Assembly: GCF_000006565.2 (NCBI RefSeq)
Contig: NC_031476.1
Location: 5,455,900 to 5,519,899 of the forward strand
Source: Toxoplasma gondii ME49
Lineage: Eukaryota > Apicomplexa > Conoidasida > Eucoccidiorida > Sarcocystidae
Length of the DNA stretch: 64,000 bases
Direction of reading: 5' to 3'
The position numbers and the translations under genes are program-made. The notes beneath the pieces were generated by a model. That model did not search any database, was not told the origin of the DNA, and saw nothing but the letters and a program-made list of their open reading frames with translations. This document shows, piece by piece, positions 23,203-36,702 of the stretch (its first letter is position 1; every line of letters starts with the position of its first letter).

Positions 23203-25950
23203 GACGTACCGTACAGACACCTGGCACCGGAGGCAGTTTGCGGAATCTCGGAGCACTGCGATTTGCGAAGGAATCCAGAGAGGACCTTCCATTCATGCCA
23301 ACGCAAACGGGGATTTATCGACAAGATGAAACTGGGTGTGCAGCTAGACAAAAGCGAACGCGTATGCTCACAGCTGTTGACACCTACCGGCATCCGCGAA
23401 TCTACTAAGCTCTGAGTGTGTACGTCCAGACACCGGAGAAGGAGACAGCGACGAAGGCAAGATGAAGACGGTAAACGAACGCAAGAAGACAGAAAAAAAG
23501 GCGTCAGGTCAGAAAAATGCGAGGCTGTGGCGAGTCGGGGAGAGATTAAAACAACGGAGGCGAAGATCTGTCCTCGAAGGGCGTACAGCGGTGTTGCATG
23601 TCACTGCGGAGGCGGTCTTTTAAAAAGTCACAGATACGCGCGGCGACGGGCAGGCGGGCAAGGCTTACGAAAACGGGATGCAGCAGCTAACATACGAAGA
23701 AGAGGATCTGGACAATACATCGAATAGAGAAAGTGGAGACGCGGGCGAAGCCAGAGGGGAACTGTCGAAGCCGCCGAGAAAGGCGGCAAGCTCACAGGGA
23801 GAACCGCTCTATCTTCGTCCTTCCTACACCTGGATGGGGACGAGTGTGTAAGTTGCCAAATTCATAGAGGAAGCAACTGCTGTCGCGACTCAACAGAAGC
23901 GAGGAAAGAGAGTGAAGATGGGCCAGAAAAGACGGCACAGCGTAGGTGGGTGTAATGCGAATTGCTTCGGTTAGTCGCATTCAGGCAGGGGGTGGACAGA
24001 CGAGAGAAACGATCGAACGGCGCAGAGCCGGAGCGAAACAAAAAACATCCCAAATTCTTTCTGAGGAATCATGCGAAGTATCTAGGAAAGCAGACCGAAC
24101 ACAGCAAGGCCAGACGACGCGCCGGAATTTGAAAACGGTTCGCTTTTGTAACTTCGGAACTTCCAAGGTTTTTCAGAAGCGGCCAGGACTGTGTAAGGCG
24201 CGCGAAAATGGGACTCGCGGCGAGAGCGGAGAGACAAGACAACCACAACTTGCAAAAAGGCGAAACTGATGATCACTTTGTCACGAGTTTCATGACATTT
24301 TTAGAAGTTAAAAGCGAAAACAACGCTGTGAGTCCGCGCAGGGAGGGCCCAGCGACACGCAAAGCCAGAACGTGTAAAAATCTCGAGAATGGAATCGCAG
24401 TTCGCTCCCCATTCTTTCCGGCGTTCTCCAACGCTCAGCTTGGTCATAATCTGTTTGTTACCGAAACCTCGCAAAAACGCTGTCCAGACACTCTGCAAAC
24501 CGTCGTGTTTTCACTGATTCTTTGCCCAGACTCGCGAGCGATTTGCGCAACCTCTGCAGCAGGGATCGTCGCCCTGGCTCCATGAAAAGTCCTGCTAGAA
24601 CGGATCGCGGAACGCGTTGGGTTCGGCAGAAACAGAGTCTTCCGCGTGAGCGAAAACGTTGAGCCTCATCATGGGCATAAAAACGTGAGGAAAACGACCC
24701 AAAACGGCTCGTGCTATTTAGGAATACGAAGAAAACTGAGAAGGCAGGACCGAGATACCTTCGGGCAGACAAACGACGAGGAGCACGAGGAACGAGTAGT
24801 GGGTGAAAACGTAAGCACGGGAGGGCCCGCTGTCATTGTGTCCGCCCTTCTTAGTTGTACAATGTTGATTCTGTTCCACTCGCACTCGTTTCTCACTTTA
24901 CATGAAACAGCTGAGTCGTCCCGTTGTTTTCAAGGAAAGGTCGGAATGGCTGCTCCGGTGAGTAGCCCCACCCGGCTGAAACTGTCGAATGCCGAACGAG
25001 GAACTACAGAGGAGCTGAACAGTCATGCGTCACACTTGTGTCTTAAACACTGTGCCTTCGACTTTCTGGCAGGGAGAAACGGCAAGGTGTGGGAACTCAG
25101 GGAAGACCTAGCTCCCACTGTCCTGCTCGGGCGCTCCCCGGCGAAGAAGCGATGCGGCAGGAGTCGCGTTTCAGAAGAAAAGAAATTGAAAAGAGCCGAG
25201 ACCAGGGAAAGGAAATGTGCAAGAGAATGGGCAGTCTGTCGCGAGGCACGCAAGACTGGAAAAAAAGGTCGATGCAAGAGCCCATGTCTGTAAACTTCCC
25301 CCGATGTTACGCTTTGACAAAAGCGATGAGAAACCAAGAGGATAAACGGCTTGCTGATTGGGCCACCTGAACTGTTCCGTTCTTTCGCCTCACCCGCACG
25401 AGATAACGCAGCATATGTTCTGTGCAGTCGAAAACGACATCGACCACCAGAATAGACTGGTGCTGGGATGTCAAGTTTAGTTTATAATCGACGTACTATA
25501 GCGGTGGCCTTCTCCGGATATGTTCAATCAAGAGGACACACGAGTTTCTGGGGTTCTACGATACCATATTCGGTGTGGTACCCTTTTGATTGTCATGGTA
25601 ACGAGTGCAGCTTCTGATTTAGGTCTTGACTAGCGTGGTGTGTGTACAGGCTGCATACACCGGTTGATTTTTGTAAACAAGGGACTCTTTATCGTAAACT
25701 GGGTAGAAAGACACACGGCAACGCTGGGTCAATTCCTGAGGCATTAACTCGGTCTGTCGCTTAAGACGGAAGCCTCTCTCTGCCACGGAGGAGCGGGTGA
25801 GGCCCTACTGCCCTACTGGAGGTCAGGACAGAATGCAGTCTGTATAGTTTCTACGTCTTTTCCAGCGCCTTCGAGTCCGCGGCAGTCTCCATTCTCCGCT
25901 TTCCCCTTTGCTCCACTTTATGTTCAAAAATAGACAGCTCTGAGACGTTA

Positions 25951-26084
25951 GTCCTCCATCACTATACGCACCGGAATTATGCACATGCACGCACGCTTAT
26001 ATATATATATATATATAGTCCTCCATCACTATACGCACCGGAATTATGCACATGCACGCACGCTTATATATATATATATATATA
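25951..26084. repeat. 67-bp direct tandem duplication ending in (TA)n
   Basis: The segment starting GTCCTCCATCACTATACGCA at 25951 recurs at 26018. Each copy runs through GCACATGCACGCACGCTTA into a (TA)n tail. The two copies appear identical apart from the length of the TA run. Confidence 0.95.
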
Positions 26085-27019
26085 TGCAAATACGATAATC
26101 GGCATCCAGGTGTGAACACTCTTGTCCATATCCATAAGCATGTCACGTGTCATGGTTTGCATTCTTCTGTGAAGAGAGCTACGAGATTAGAAGCCATTTC
26201 TACACCACTTTGCCGTGAGTGCCTGCACGTTTCTTGAGAACGCCGCATTCCCCGTCTTTCGGACACACTTTGCCTCGCTGTTTTGAGCTCCTGCCGCGAA
26301 CGCAGAGACCATCAACTTTTCCTTTGGCAGTAGAGCGATAGAGCGAGCACTGACATTTGTTTTTTCACCTGGATACCCACGACAACACTGCTGCCACGTG
26401 TCAGTCAAAGTTGCCTCTTCGGTCTGTTCTCACCCAGTCTTCCGTCCTGCAAATATACAGGGGGTCAGCGTTGCCCTGTTCCTCCCTCGAAGAAAAACAG
26501 GTCGAGTACACGTGCAGACAAACCGAGTCGCTGAAAGGCTGCAGCGTTTCAGTAAGCAAATCAAATGCACGCATGTCGCGAGCATTTCAGCCGCCTTGTC
26601 GCTCTTGTTACGCTAGATTCACAGCTACACCCGGGTGTAAAAACATAGAGGAGCTCGCATCGAAAGAGAGGGGAGGGAAGCGAGAGCAAATCGTCAGCAA
26701 ACGGAGAAAGCTGGGTGTCATTCCGGGTAACTGACAGGTCTACCTGCCTCAAGAATCCATCTCTACGAAGAGGCGTACAGCAACTAAAAGAAAGACCACA
26801 GCTTCGAGAGTTCCTTTCCGCTGCGTTGCTTTGCCTCTCGATCAGATGTCGCAAAAAGAACCGGAAAGGCCTTAGTTAAGACGACAGCGAAATTCAGACC
26901 TCAGCTGCAGCGTGCGCGGTACGATTGATGCAAACGCGCCGTCTACACACTGGCAAGCGACGTTCGTTACTGACCCTCTGCCACTCACAGGTGGTCCACA
27001 TTTCAGACGTGTGACAAAA

Positions 27020-28079
27020 ATGGAAAATCGGACAGTGAGGATATTTGCTCCATATTCAGAGGCAAAAGGAAGAGGCCTGACAGCGTCCTCCCCTTCCAGC
27101 CGAGAATCGGGCTACCGCAGATCCGACGAGCTTGCGGATTCACATCGGTGTAACTCAAATAAACCGAGACACTCTAGCTCCCAGAATCCTGAATACGACT
27201 CCAGCTACGAAACCCACTCAACCACGTTCTCGGTAAGTTTGCTGTACGCCACCATTTCCTTTGTCCTGTGGTAAAGCTCCACTCTTCGCGTCTTCACGCT
27301 TTTCTTCAGGTGTCTAGCGATCCATTTCGTGTGCGTTGCCTCCCACCCTCCTCATCGGTTTTGCGAACCGGTGAAAGAAAGGTCCCGAATCTAACAGGTG
27401 TCATCCCGGCCTTGTTGCCATCTGTGAATGTGTACACAACTATGTTTAGGTACATGAATTTATATGTGAATGTGGGTGTAGGCGCAAGGGAGGCAAATCT
27501 GGAATGCGTGTGTGATGTGTATCTGTGTTTGCGTCCAGCCGCGTCCGGATGACTGTCGCGACCTTGGAGGTCCTTCTTCCCCAGTTCTCTTGTTAGCGCA
27601 GTTTCACGCCCACTGAGTGCATGCGTACGTTTCTTCCGGTCACTCCTTGGCTCCTAGTCACCTCGTTTCGGCGCGGCAACTTTTTTCCGCTGGGCATCCG
27701 AGATTCGTTTTTGTTCTCCGCACAGAAACAACCGGAATTCCGAAACGAGTGGACTGGAGAGGGACGGACGCAGAGACCGTGCAACGCGCCCAGAGAAGGC
27801 AAGAAGGCAGAGACGGCCGACACCAACACCGCGACTAGCCGCAAACCAACAAACGAACACAGAGAGACTCTCCTGCATCTCGACGAGCCGACGACGCACA
27901 CGCAGACCCCGCCTCACTCACTTGATCCAGAGAAACATGCTCTGTGCGCCGTTTCCCCTCTCGATTGCCGTCGCAGGTTCAGAGACACCGGCGACGCCTC
28001 GCCAGTTGCCCTGCGCGAGCCACAGCACCCGCTTGCAGAGGAAGTCCAGGAAAACAAAGTTCTTCTCTGCGCATTCTGA
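27020..28079 (+). CDS. Weak two-exon candidate, hypothetical protein
   Basis: Exons 27020-27232 and 27726-28079 join in phase 0 (donor TCG|GTAAGT, acceptor TTCTCCGCACAG) to give 188 codons. The protein would start MENRTVRIFAPYSEAK and end EVQENKVLLCAF. It is hydrophilic, Thr/Pro/Glu-rich and contains no domain I recognise. The junctions are good and the phases agree, but composition alone could produce this. The open frame continues 108 nt upstream without an ATG, so an earlier exon is possible. The stop is only about 280 bp from the stop of the convergent Sec61 gene. Confidence 0.3.
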
Positions 28080-28356
28080 CAGAGAGAGACACTGATTTTT
28101 TCAGCCTCAGCAGGCCTCGTTCTTCGTCCTTCCCCTGACGGGAAGCCGAGAGATCCACACGTCCAGCAGCCTCACTCAGAGAGATGAGACAACCCAGAGA
28201 ATCAGACAGCGAAGAACCACAAGAACTCCGGGACGCACCACACTTTCGCGGCGCGAAGAAGAGAAAGAACACAGGGGAAAACGCATTGGCGCACAGGAAG
28301 TGACAGAAGAAAACGCGAGAGGAAGACAGAGGAGAAGCGGCTGTGCGCGCCACAGC

Positions 28357-31300
28357 CTAGAAAATCGAGTTGCCTGCAAAAACACAACAAAACCGCTTCT
28401 CAACGAGCTTGAAAAAATGTAAGCGAACAACTAAAGTGATCTCCCACCCCAGACATCGCACACATATTCAGCTCGAGAGATGCGACCTGTGCACCATCAG
28501 CGGATACCTGCCGGGAAACGACTTTCTCTCCTCTGAGCAAAACAGATCCATACAGCCGCTACAGAACGCGCCTTCGCGATGAACACGAAGCCTGACTTTC
28601 CCACCCAGTTCAGTTCCCTCGAAAACATGTCGGCGTGCATGGCAAAAAGACGTCCACGAAAAAAGAGTTGCGGTGGAAGGAACCTTTAAATGTCGTTGTG
28701 AAGAGGTCAACAGCTTCTCAAGAGCTCGAGGAAGACGAAGACCTGAAAAAACGTGTACGAAGCAAGGTTTTCCTCACACGCTCAACAGTGAAAACCACAT
28801 ACCTTGTTCGCGTTCCTTCGCCAGCATCTCGTAGTACTGGTAGATGATGGTGACGGCGAGGAGAATACCCGTTCCACTTCCGATCGCCCCCAAGAAGTCC
28901 GCAATGATGGTCAGAGCTCCAATGCACATGCCACCGAAGGCAGCCGCAGTGGGGATGTAGCGATTGAGAACCTGAGGAAAAGGAGGCGAGGAGTGGGTCG
29001 CACCGGTTTTCATCCTGCGAAACTGGGTTACGCGTTTCCTCTCTCTCTCCCCGCGTTCGACCTCTGTTCCCCCGAGGCGACTCAAGCGAGGCGCAGGCAC
29101 TCCACATATTCACCCGGTCGACTCATGCAGAGGAAAGAGACGACAACCTCGTTTACACCACAGCTCCACTCGAAAGTCGTCGTCTCACCTGGACGAGGGA
29201 GGAGTCGCGGTACCCCTTCATGACCATCTGCTGGTCGCGGAGTTGCTTGGCGACATCGCGAGCGCTGCTGCCACTAACTTCGATCCACGTTTTGCTGAAG
29301 AGAGCACAGCTGACGAGGACGAAGGTGATGTAGATGAACGCATGCAGGGGGTCCTCCAGGATGTCCCCGAAGGATCCGGGCGGCGAAATGTAGTACGCAA
29401 TGCCTCCAACAGGCACAGAGTGTCCGCCGACGTCGACTTCTTGCCACTGACCGAGGAGATTGACCAAGACGTTCGTCTTGAACCGCCGGTAGAGCAGCTG
29501 AGAGAGGAAGTAGAGGTTGGAGACGAGCGCAGTCTGCAGAATGATTGGAATGTTCGAGGTGTAGAACAGCTTGATAGGGTAGCTGCCCTGCTGGCCGCGC
29601 ACGCGCTGGTACTTCACCGCGAGGTCCACTCGGAATCCTTGGAAGTAGATGACGATGAGGAAGACCAGAATCGTCGCCAGCAGCGAAGTGATGTTCGGTG
29701 CGTTCGACCGGTAAAACGCCTCCTTCAGAGCCACGATGTTGTTCGACTTGGTGAACAAACAGTGAAACAACGCGACCAGCGCACCCTCGAACTCCGTTCC
29801 CTTCCCAGTCTTGATCGTCGTCGGACTGAAGGCCTTAGAGAACGCAGGACAAAAAGCAAACGAGACGCGATCACAGACAGGACAGACACACTCGACCTCC
29901 GACTCGTCGATCAATGCAGAGAGCTCCAAAAACGGACCGAAAAACGCCGCAGCTGGCTACCTCAATTACACGCCACACATGTACAGATATACATATATAT
30001 ATACATACATATATACATATATATATATATGCATACGTATGTATGTAAATGGTCATTCACATGCATGGGAGAAGCGGGATAAAGACCTCCTGAGCTCTTT
30101 CCTGCACTTATCCATGAATCCTGTTTTTTTCAGATCTCTTCAGTTGCATGCACATGCAGAGAAGGCGTTTGGAGAAAGTGGGTCGGCCTGCCTGACTTCA
30201 GCGCATGTGAGCGTACCTTCCACACGATTGTTTCGCAGATGTTGGTGGCGATGAACAGAGAAATTCCACTGCCGAGACCGTATCCCTTCTGCAGGAGCTC
30301 GTCGAGGATGATGACGACGACGCCGGAGAAGAACAACTGGAGGATAATAAGCACGGCGTTGGCTGAAAAAAAATGCCACAGTTGAACGCAGACACACACA
30401 CACACACACACTCATCGCCTCAAGCTCTCGACGCCTATCCAGATACACATCTACACAAAATCCGTATTTACACATATGTAGAACCATCCATTGAGAACCT
30501 GAAGCCGAACCCCCCGTTCACCACGGCCGATTGCGATTGCTATAGAGATACACAAACTGGAGACAAAGAGACTTGGAGCACTTGACATGGTGGCCGCGCA
30601 AGCCTTGAGAGAACTTTGTTTCCAGCAGACAAAAACCTCAAGAGGAATCGCCTCTTCGGACGCCAGGGCGCGCCATCGTCCTGGGAGACACCACCTCTGA
30701 GAAAGTCCTGCGAGTTGGCCTAACGTCCGCACGCGCATACGACGAGTCGGACAAGCGAATTCTCTCTGAAAAACAACGAGACTCACTCGCGCCCAGGTCG
30801 TGGATGTCGCCGTACATGCCGCTGATCACGTACGCGACGGCCTCTCCGACTGTGATGATCAAGCCGAGCACTGGAGACGCACAGACAGAAGAAGCGCGCA
30901 CAGAGGACAGAAGGCCCCGTGGAGCGAAACGCAAGGCACATCTGCATGCGAAAAAGGCGTCCTGAGACATGCGGATCGGTGGCCACAAGACCCCCACTCT
31001 TGAGCGAAGACACCCCAAAACTTTGCGGTTGGCATGTTTTCTGCAGCTGTCACGGCTCAGTCACGAAAGGAATCTCGAAAGAGTCGGGCAAGCATACACA
31101 CAAGCGTAGAAATAGATATTTATACAGGCAGAAATGTTTGCCAGTAGAAGGTGCCTCACGCTTTTGAGCTCCTTGGAAGAGAGCGCGATCTTCCTTGAGA
31201 GACTGGTCGACCTGGATGATGCGGCTGCCAGCCAAGAGCTGCATGACCATTCCACTAGTCACGATCGGAGAAATACCTAACGGAAAAAGACAAGATCGAT

Positions 31301-32893
31301 CCGATGGAAACATCGTGGTGTTATTTTTATGCATGCTTCCTCACACCTGTAGAGACTAGACTCGCCCCAAAATGGAGTTATCCGTGGACGCAACGCGACA
31401 GATTTGAGGACGCACCGATAAAAACACAGAGACCCGTTTCCCTCCGGCGTATGCCCACTCGGAACCACCACTGCTGGTCACAGTTCCTCTCTCGAGTTTC
31501 TTTAAACGCGCTTCTGGGAGTCGACCTGGACCCACACCAACAGAGTGAAGAGCTGTTCCGACACACGGGCGCCTGAAAGCATCTTTGCGGTGGCCATTCC
31601 ACCTTTTAGATCCGCCTACGCGGTCAGGAACTGTCAAGCGGAGGTCGGTAAGACCCACTCGAGTGACCAGGCTATTATTCTACATGGATCAAGTCGCCAG
31701 ACACAACCAAGATGTTTATGACGTTGCGGTACAGCAGGACGTCTTCAGTGGAGTGCGTACAGAGTGAAACGCCTGCGCCTTTGCTACCTTGCGACAAAGA
31801 CATTTCGCGGAAAAATCTGTTTGTCTGGCCGCCCTCGAGCTAGTGTTTAGAACTCAGTTTCCAGAGAGAGGTCGTGTTTTCTTCGAACCGAGGAGCGAAT
31901 TTCCCTGACGTCTCTGCTCTCGCCTTACCGAGCTCCATGAGAGTTCCTCGGTTGGATGCGAGGATGACTCGCATCCAGTAGAACGGATCTGCGCTCTTGT
32001 TTGTGCGAATGCCATAGAGAGGAATTTGACAGCAGATGAGGAAGACAGCCAGGGAGACCAAGGTCCAGAGCACCTTCTCCTTGAAGGGGATCTTGCGGTC
32101 GGGTGCCTGCACCTCCGGCAGGATGCACATGACCGGCTTGATCAGGTTGAGAAAGCGAACTGAAAAGACGCCACACAAATCGATGGACAGACACCGTGTT
32201 CACTATCGCCGTCGCCTTCCTCCGGTTCGTCTGTGCGGAATGGGTACGTCGGCGTCTCGATGAAGAGCGGCGCCAGATCTCCTCTACCGCTGTTTCCAGC
32301 GAGGACATGTCTGTTCCCGTCCTTCTTTTTCTCGAGTTAGTTTCTACCTGCTGTACGCGAAAACTGCTCTGTCGAGGACGTCTTTGGCAAAAGACATGTT
32401 CACAACGGGCGAGGCTCTACCGACAGACCACAACGACACGGGAGGACTCGCAGGAAGAGGGCGCGCGAAAAGGCAGGTCACACAACACAAAAGAAAACAG
32501 AAACAAGGATGTCGGAGCGACAGGTGAAGGTTTCTCTAGAACGGTCGCCACATATCGGCGCTTCTCGACTGAAAAGTCTCGGCGCAGCTGCTCAGCCGGT
32601 GGCAGTAGTATAGCCTGTCCTAAGTCAGACGTGCAACACACACGATTCTCGGGTGTTTGGGAATTGATCCGCTCGAAACGCGCAGAAAAAGCCACGGAAA
32701 ACCCCAGTGTCTGAGGCTCCGACGCGGAGTTTGAAACGCCCACACACACACGGACAAAAGTTGGCCATGTCTTAACAGCTGAAAAAAACTCACAAGTGTT
32801 CCCCACGCACAAAGACGACCGCAAGGAGGGAGTTCGTTTCTCGTCTTTGTCTGAACAAGTTCTGTGGAGAACCCACTTACATCCTTTCGCCAT
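28357..32893 (-). CDS. SEC61A: Protein transport protein Sec61 subunit alpha
   Basis: Complete eight-exon gene, 473 aa, the usual length for the family. Exons: 32893-32881 (13 nt), 32159-31929, 31276-31160, 30870-30787, 30362-30217, 29833-29189, 28971-28803, 28373-28357 (17 nt). Every junction is GT-AG and phase-consistent. The protein forms the ER translocon channel for co-translational entry of secretory and membrane proteins. Recognisable segments are [16 protein letters not shown] at the N-terminus, the plug/lateral-gate stretch with [50 protein letters not shown] and [20 protein letters not shown] (cytosolic loop that contacts the ribosome), with about ten membrane spans. The protein ends KEREQGNSIF. 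Introns carry TA and CA repeats. Identification is secure. Confidence 0.97.
29987..30050. repeat. TACATA/TA microsatellite
   Basis: ATACATATATATATACATAC-type units in the intron 29834-30216 of the Sec61 alpha gene. Confidence 0.85.
30391..30412. repeat. (CA)n dinucleotide run
   Basis: About ten CA units in the Sec61 alpha intron 30363-30786, close to the 3' splice site of exon 5. Confidence 0.9.
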
Positions 32894-35800
32894 TTTGATA
32901 TACACGCTGGGAAATTGGTGCCGACGTGTCGGAGGCTGAGGGAGGGCGCTGGTTGCGAGGAAGAAAACTGGCTGACCCTCACGACGTTTCTTCGAGAATT
33001 TTCTCGGAGAAAAACGAAAGCAAAGGAGCAAAGCAAAAGGTGTTGGTCGAGGCTGGGCGGCGTCGAGAAACAGGCGCAAAAAAACGGGTGCCGCCGCCTC
33101 GGAAGGGCGAGGTGCTCAGAGAACCTGTCTTCGGCGAGGAGAAAAAGAGAGGAAACGTCGAGCTTCCCCACCTTTTTCCGCGCACAAAGACCCTTAGAAA
33201 ACTGGTGCTGAAAGCGTGACGAAGACAAAGGTTGGTTTTTCCTCGTTTTCTCTGCCGCGGTAGGCTGGCGTTGGGCGCTCCTCCTGGGAAGAGACAAGGG
33301 AGGGGAACCGCGCGTGAGACAGAGTGGAGGCAGGAACTCGAAAAGGCGCAAAGACGAGCACGGAAAACGGCAAGAGAAAACACGGAAGAAGACCGTAACG
33401 TCAAACCTCGCGGACAAGGCCTCTTCAAAAATACGCGAGTATCGCCTTTGCCGCTGTGCCGTTCTTCCTGCACACGCGAGCGGACAAAAACGATTTTTTC
33501 GTTTCTTCGCGATTCCTCTCCCGAGACTTCACACAAATCTCCTGCTTTCTCTCTCGCGACAAGACGCGAAAATAAGGTGGGGTTGCCTCAACACCTCCGC
33601 GTGACGACAGCCACACTCAGGTGGCTACGCCGCCACCAGGGAAGGAGCGACCTGGAAAGAGTCGGAAGAAACGGGACGCACAATGCCCAGGAAAAAGCAG
33701 TCGAACTCCCCTGTTGAAGACTGCAACACTCAAAATACCAGCAAGAAACGAACCCACGCCAAAAACACTCCCCTTCCACACTGTGTGTACCCGACCTGCT
33801 CACACATCTATCTAACAAGCTCACCTTGCTGGGGTGGACGGTGCTTCTTTCTTCAGCTCAGCACAATGCTTTGACAGGGATTGAAGAAAGCAGACAACGC
33901 AAAACCCGGGGGATAAATTTCTGCTCTCGCATCGGCGTTCTCCGTTACCGGAGCACAGAAACTCGGGAAACCGCGTCGCGTGACAGCGTTTTACTGCAGT
34001 TTGCCTTCATAGAGGGGAGAGAAAACACGACCAGGGGAAACCACGGCAGAGAAAGCCATTGGGACGGAGCACAGAAAAAGTCCTTTCCCGTTCGCCGTAA
34101 CACACTCTTTTGACCATTCGAAAACAGTCGGGAAAAGAAGGGAACTATGGAAACAAAGGAGGTAGGAGATATTCTCTGTTCTTGTGGGGACTGACGGTAA
34201 GATGCCTCTAGGCGGAAGTGGCAGAACGCCAGAGAAGAAAGGTTTACTGCGAAGTTAGCATCGAAAGGCAAGTTGATACGTTGCCCCTCTCCTTTTGTAG
34301 AATTCTTGCAACGGAGAAGGCAGCACTCGAACGTTTGCCGCTTCTGGAAGCAAAATTACGCACGATGTCCCTTGCATAAAGACGAGACAGAGAACCAGCA
34401 ATCTTCAGAATAACCAGCCACTTTCTCGGCTTGCAAGCGTCTACACACAAGCTTGTACAAACAAGTCCGCATCCAATTTTCTGCACAAGTTTGCTGATCT
34501 CGATCTTTCCCTGCTGTGTCTGATACAGTGCGTTGGCACATCCAAGAACGGGCGAGGCTGAGGTCTCGAGCGACTCCACAGACGATCTTGAATGACATTT
34601 GTTTCCTCTCAACTCTTCCTCGCACGATACGCGGAACTTGCCAGAGAGAAGACACTTCAGTGGAGCGAATGAAGCGTGCAAGAGTTTTCAGGAACTGCTG
34701 CACTTGTCTTCCACGAGTTCTTCCTGTTCACGGTTTTCTGGAACGAGGCCTTTCCACCCCAAAGTCCTAGAAGACGATCTCTACCAGCTTATCGACCAGC
34801 CTGTTTGACTTGTGTTCTCTAAGCTGCAAGTTTTTGATCTGTCTGATTATTTCGTGTTTTCGTTTCTCTCCAGGTCAGCTTCACTCATTACACACGTCAA
34901 TTTTACGTTACCTCTCACCTACTCGGTCAAGGAATCTACGACGCCCTCAGCTAGACTGTTGCTCCTTCAACTCTTTCGTTTCCTCCTCAACTAATCTGTT
35001 GCTCCTCCTCCTAATCTGCTTTTCTGCATTTCCATAGGGCCTTCCATCTGTGTGCGAGTCTCTGTGCTGATGCCTGCTCTCTGCTTCTCGAATTTTCCAT
35101 AAAGAGCCACGGCGCACAGGAGCGAAACGCCCTCAGAGGTAACGATTTTTTGTGTACGTACACTGTATCTTGCCCTTGATAGGTTGTATTGGACGAGTTT
35201 TGCGTGTTTCCTGCTCACATGTAAATGGCTTCTTCCGCACCCCCCTCCCCCGCAGGTATATAGATACCACGCCTAGTGTTGGTCCTTACTCATCTTGCGT
35301 TTTACCAACGTGATTGAACAAGATCATCGAGTAAGAGCTTTCCATATCTCGTTGCTTTCCTGTGCGTGTGCCTATTCGTCACGTCACGCGAAGAAGGGCA
35401 GTTCGAACGATTTTCTCTCCTTGTTTTTCACGCTTTTGCTTGAAAAGAGAGTGGGCGGCACGTCCCCGTCGTTCTCCACATCTGAAAGCCTTTTTACGAC
35501 TCAGCAAAGAAGGTTTGGCGTAGATGCCGGGCTGAAAGTCGGTCTTCATCTAGTGGACGTGCGTTATGCCAACGCAAACACTTTAGGTCATCGAATGAGA
35601 GATTCCCGTGGTCAACAGCGTTAAAATCTACGCGAGTTATCTTCACTTGCACAGTTGACAGAAAGGAGAGAGAAGCCACAGAACCCAAAAAACGGTTCTC
35701 TCTTTCCTGCGGCGCTGTCGGGGCGGTTCTGACTCCGTACACGGGACTACCCAAAACACTTTTGATCTCTAGAAAAAGAATTTAGTCGAAGCCCGTGGCC

Positions 35801-36702
35801 TCTGTTTCCGACCTTGGCTACCCGAGAACACACCCCTCACCTGATGTAGTCCGCTGTTTTCTGTTTTCTCTCGGAAGTTCGCTTCTGCCCGACACACTGA
35901 AACCACCCCCTGTTTCCTCTCCGCGCGTGTGCACTCACACCGAAGTAGCGACTCCCAGAAGGTCTCCCTTTTCTTTCTTTTCTTTTTCTTTCTTCCCCCT
36001 CTGTTGCATCGCACTCGCATGCGCAGGCACCTTTCCAGCGCGCCGCGGCTCAGACAACCAAGTTCTTGATGATTGCTGGTAAACCACTGTACACTACTCG
36101 ACATTCACTGGAGTACCGTTGTCTGAGGAGCGCATGCGCGTTGCACTGCCCGAAGTCTTGAAAATCTTGTCTACCGGATGCAGGTTCAGTCAAAAAGAGA
36201 ATCTTCTCGCTAAGACACCCGATAAAAACCTCCCACGCCCCGGAATACCCAGGAAACGAATAGTTCACCGAACAGCCCCCTTTTACCAACGCGTAGACCC
36301 CCGGGTCAGTCCCGACATGTGTACACGAGAGAAGAGCGACGAAGACGACTGTATTCAACATCCTACAGCATCACGGTTACTCCAGAGCTCTTGCGTTCAA
36401 CGCGTAACATAGCGACTGCCGGTGTCTCTCGTACGCATCGCGAGAGAACACCGCTTTTCAGAGGCTTTTATGGTCAGTGCCTTTGATCTGCGCGTATTCA
36501 CCTCTGGGACAGGATTCGTAAACAAGGGATTAAAAGAAAAGATCCGGTTCCATTCTGCTCCGCACCGAATTCAGGCAACCCTCTGATCACCCACCTGCTC
36601 GTGTACACTACTCACTGTGTCTGCCGCCACCGCTTAGACCTGTTGAGCGAGTGAACAGCTGCAACGTGGTGCTGTCTGTGTGTTTCAGTTTTCCTTTCTC
36701 TT
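32894..36702. other. Sec61 alpha upstream region and spacer
   Basis: Contains the Sec61 alpha promoter and 5' UTR and the 3' region of the small membrane-protein gene. Several overlapping ORFs of 60-265 codons occur on both strands, but none combines a good start, recognisable protein character and splice signals. A CT-rich stretch lies at about 35960-36000. Confidence 0.5.

Larger units (their letters stand above)
22653..27019. other. Upstream region of C2 gene and sparse spacer
   Basis: No exon with convincing coding character was found. The start-proximal part (22653-22750) is pyrimidine-rich on the minus strand and reads as a false hydrophobic leader. A TGCATGCG motif lies at 23196-23202, about 545 bp upstream of the C2 start. 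The rest (23.4-26.9 kb) has scattered short ORFs and a 67-bp tandem duplication near 26 kb. Non-coding transcripts cannot be judged from sequence. Confidence 0.5.

Noticed and set aside
24646..25293. 215-codon plus ORF
   Set aside because: No domain, no good splice context, and composition is like the surrounding spacer.
29243..30082. 279-codon plus-strand ORF
   Set aside because: Antisense to the main Sec61 alpha exon.
36050..36361. 103-codon minus ORF with a signal-peptide-like start
   Set aside because: Short, no supporting splice or conserved motif; cannot be separated from chance.
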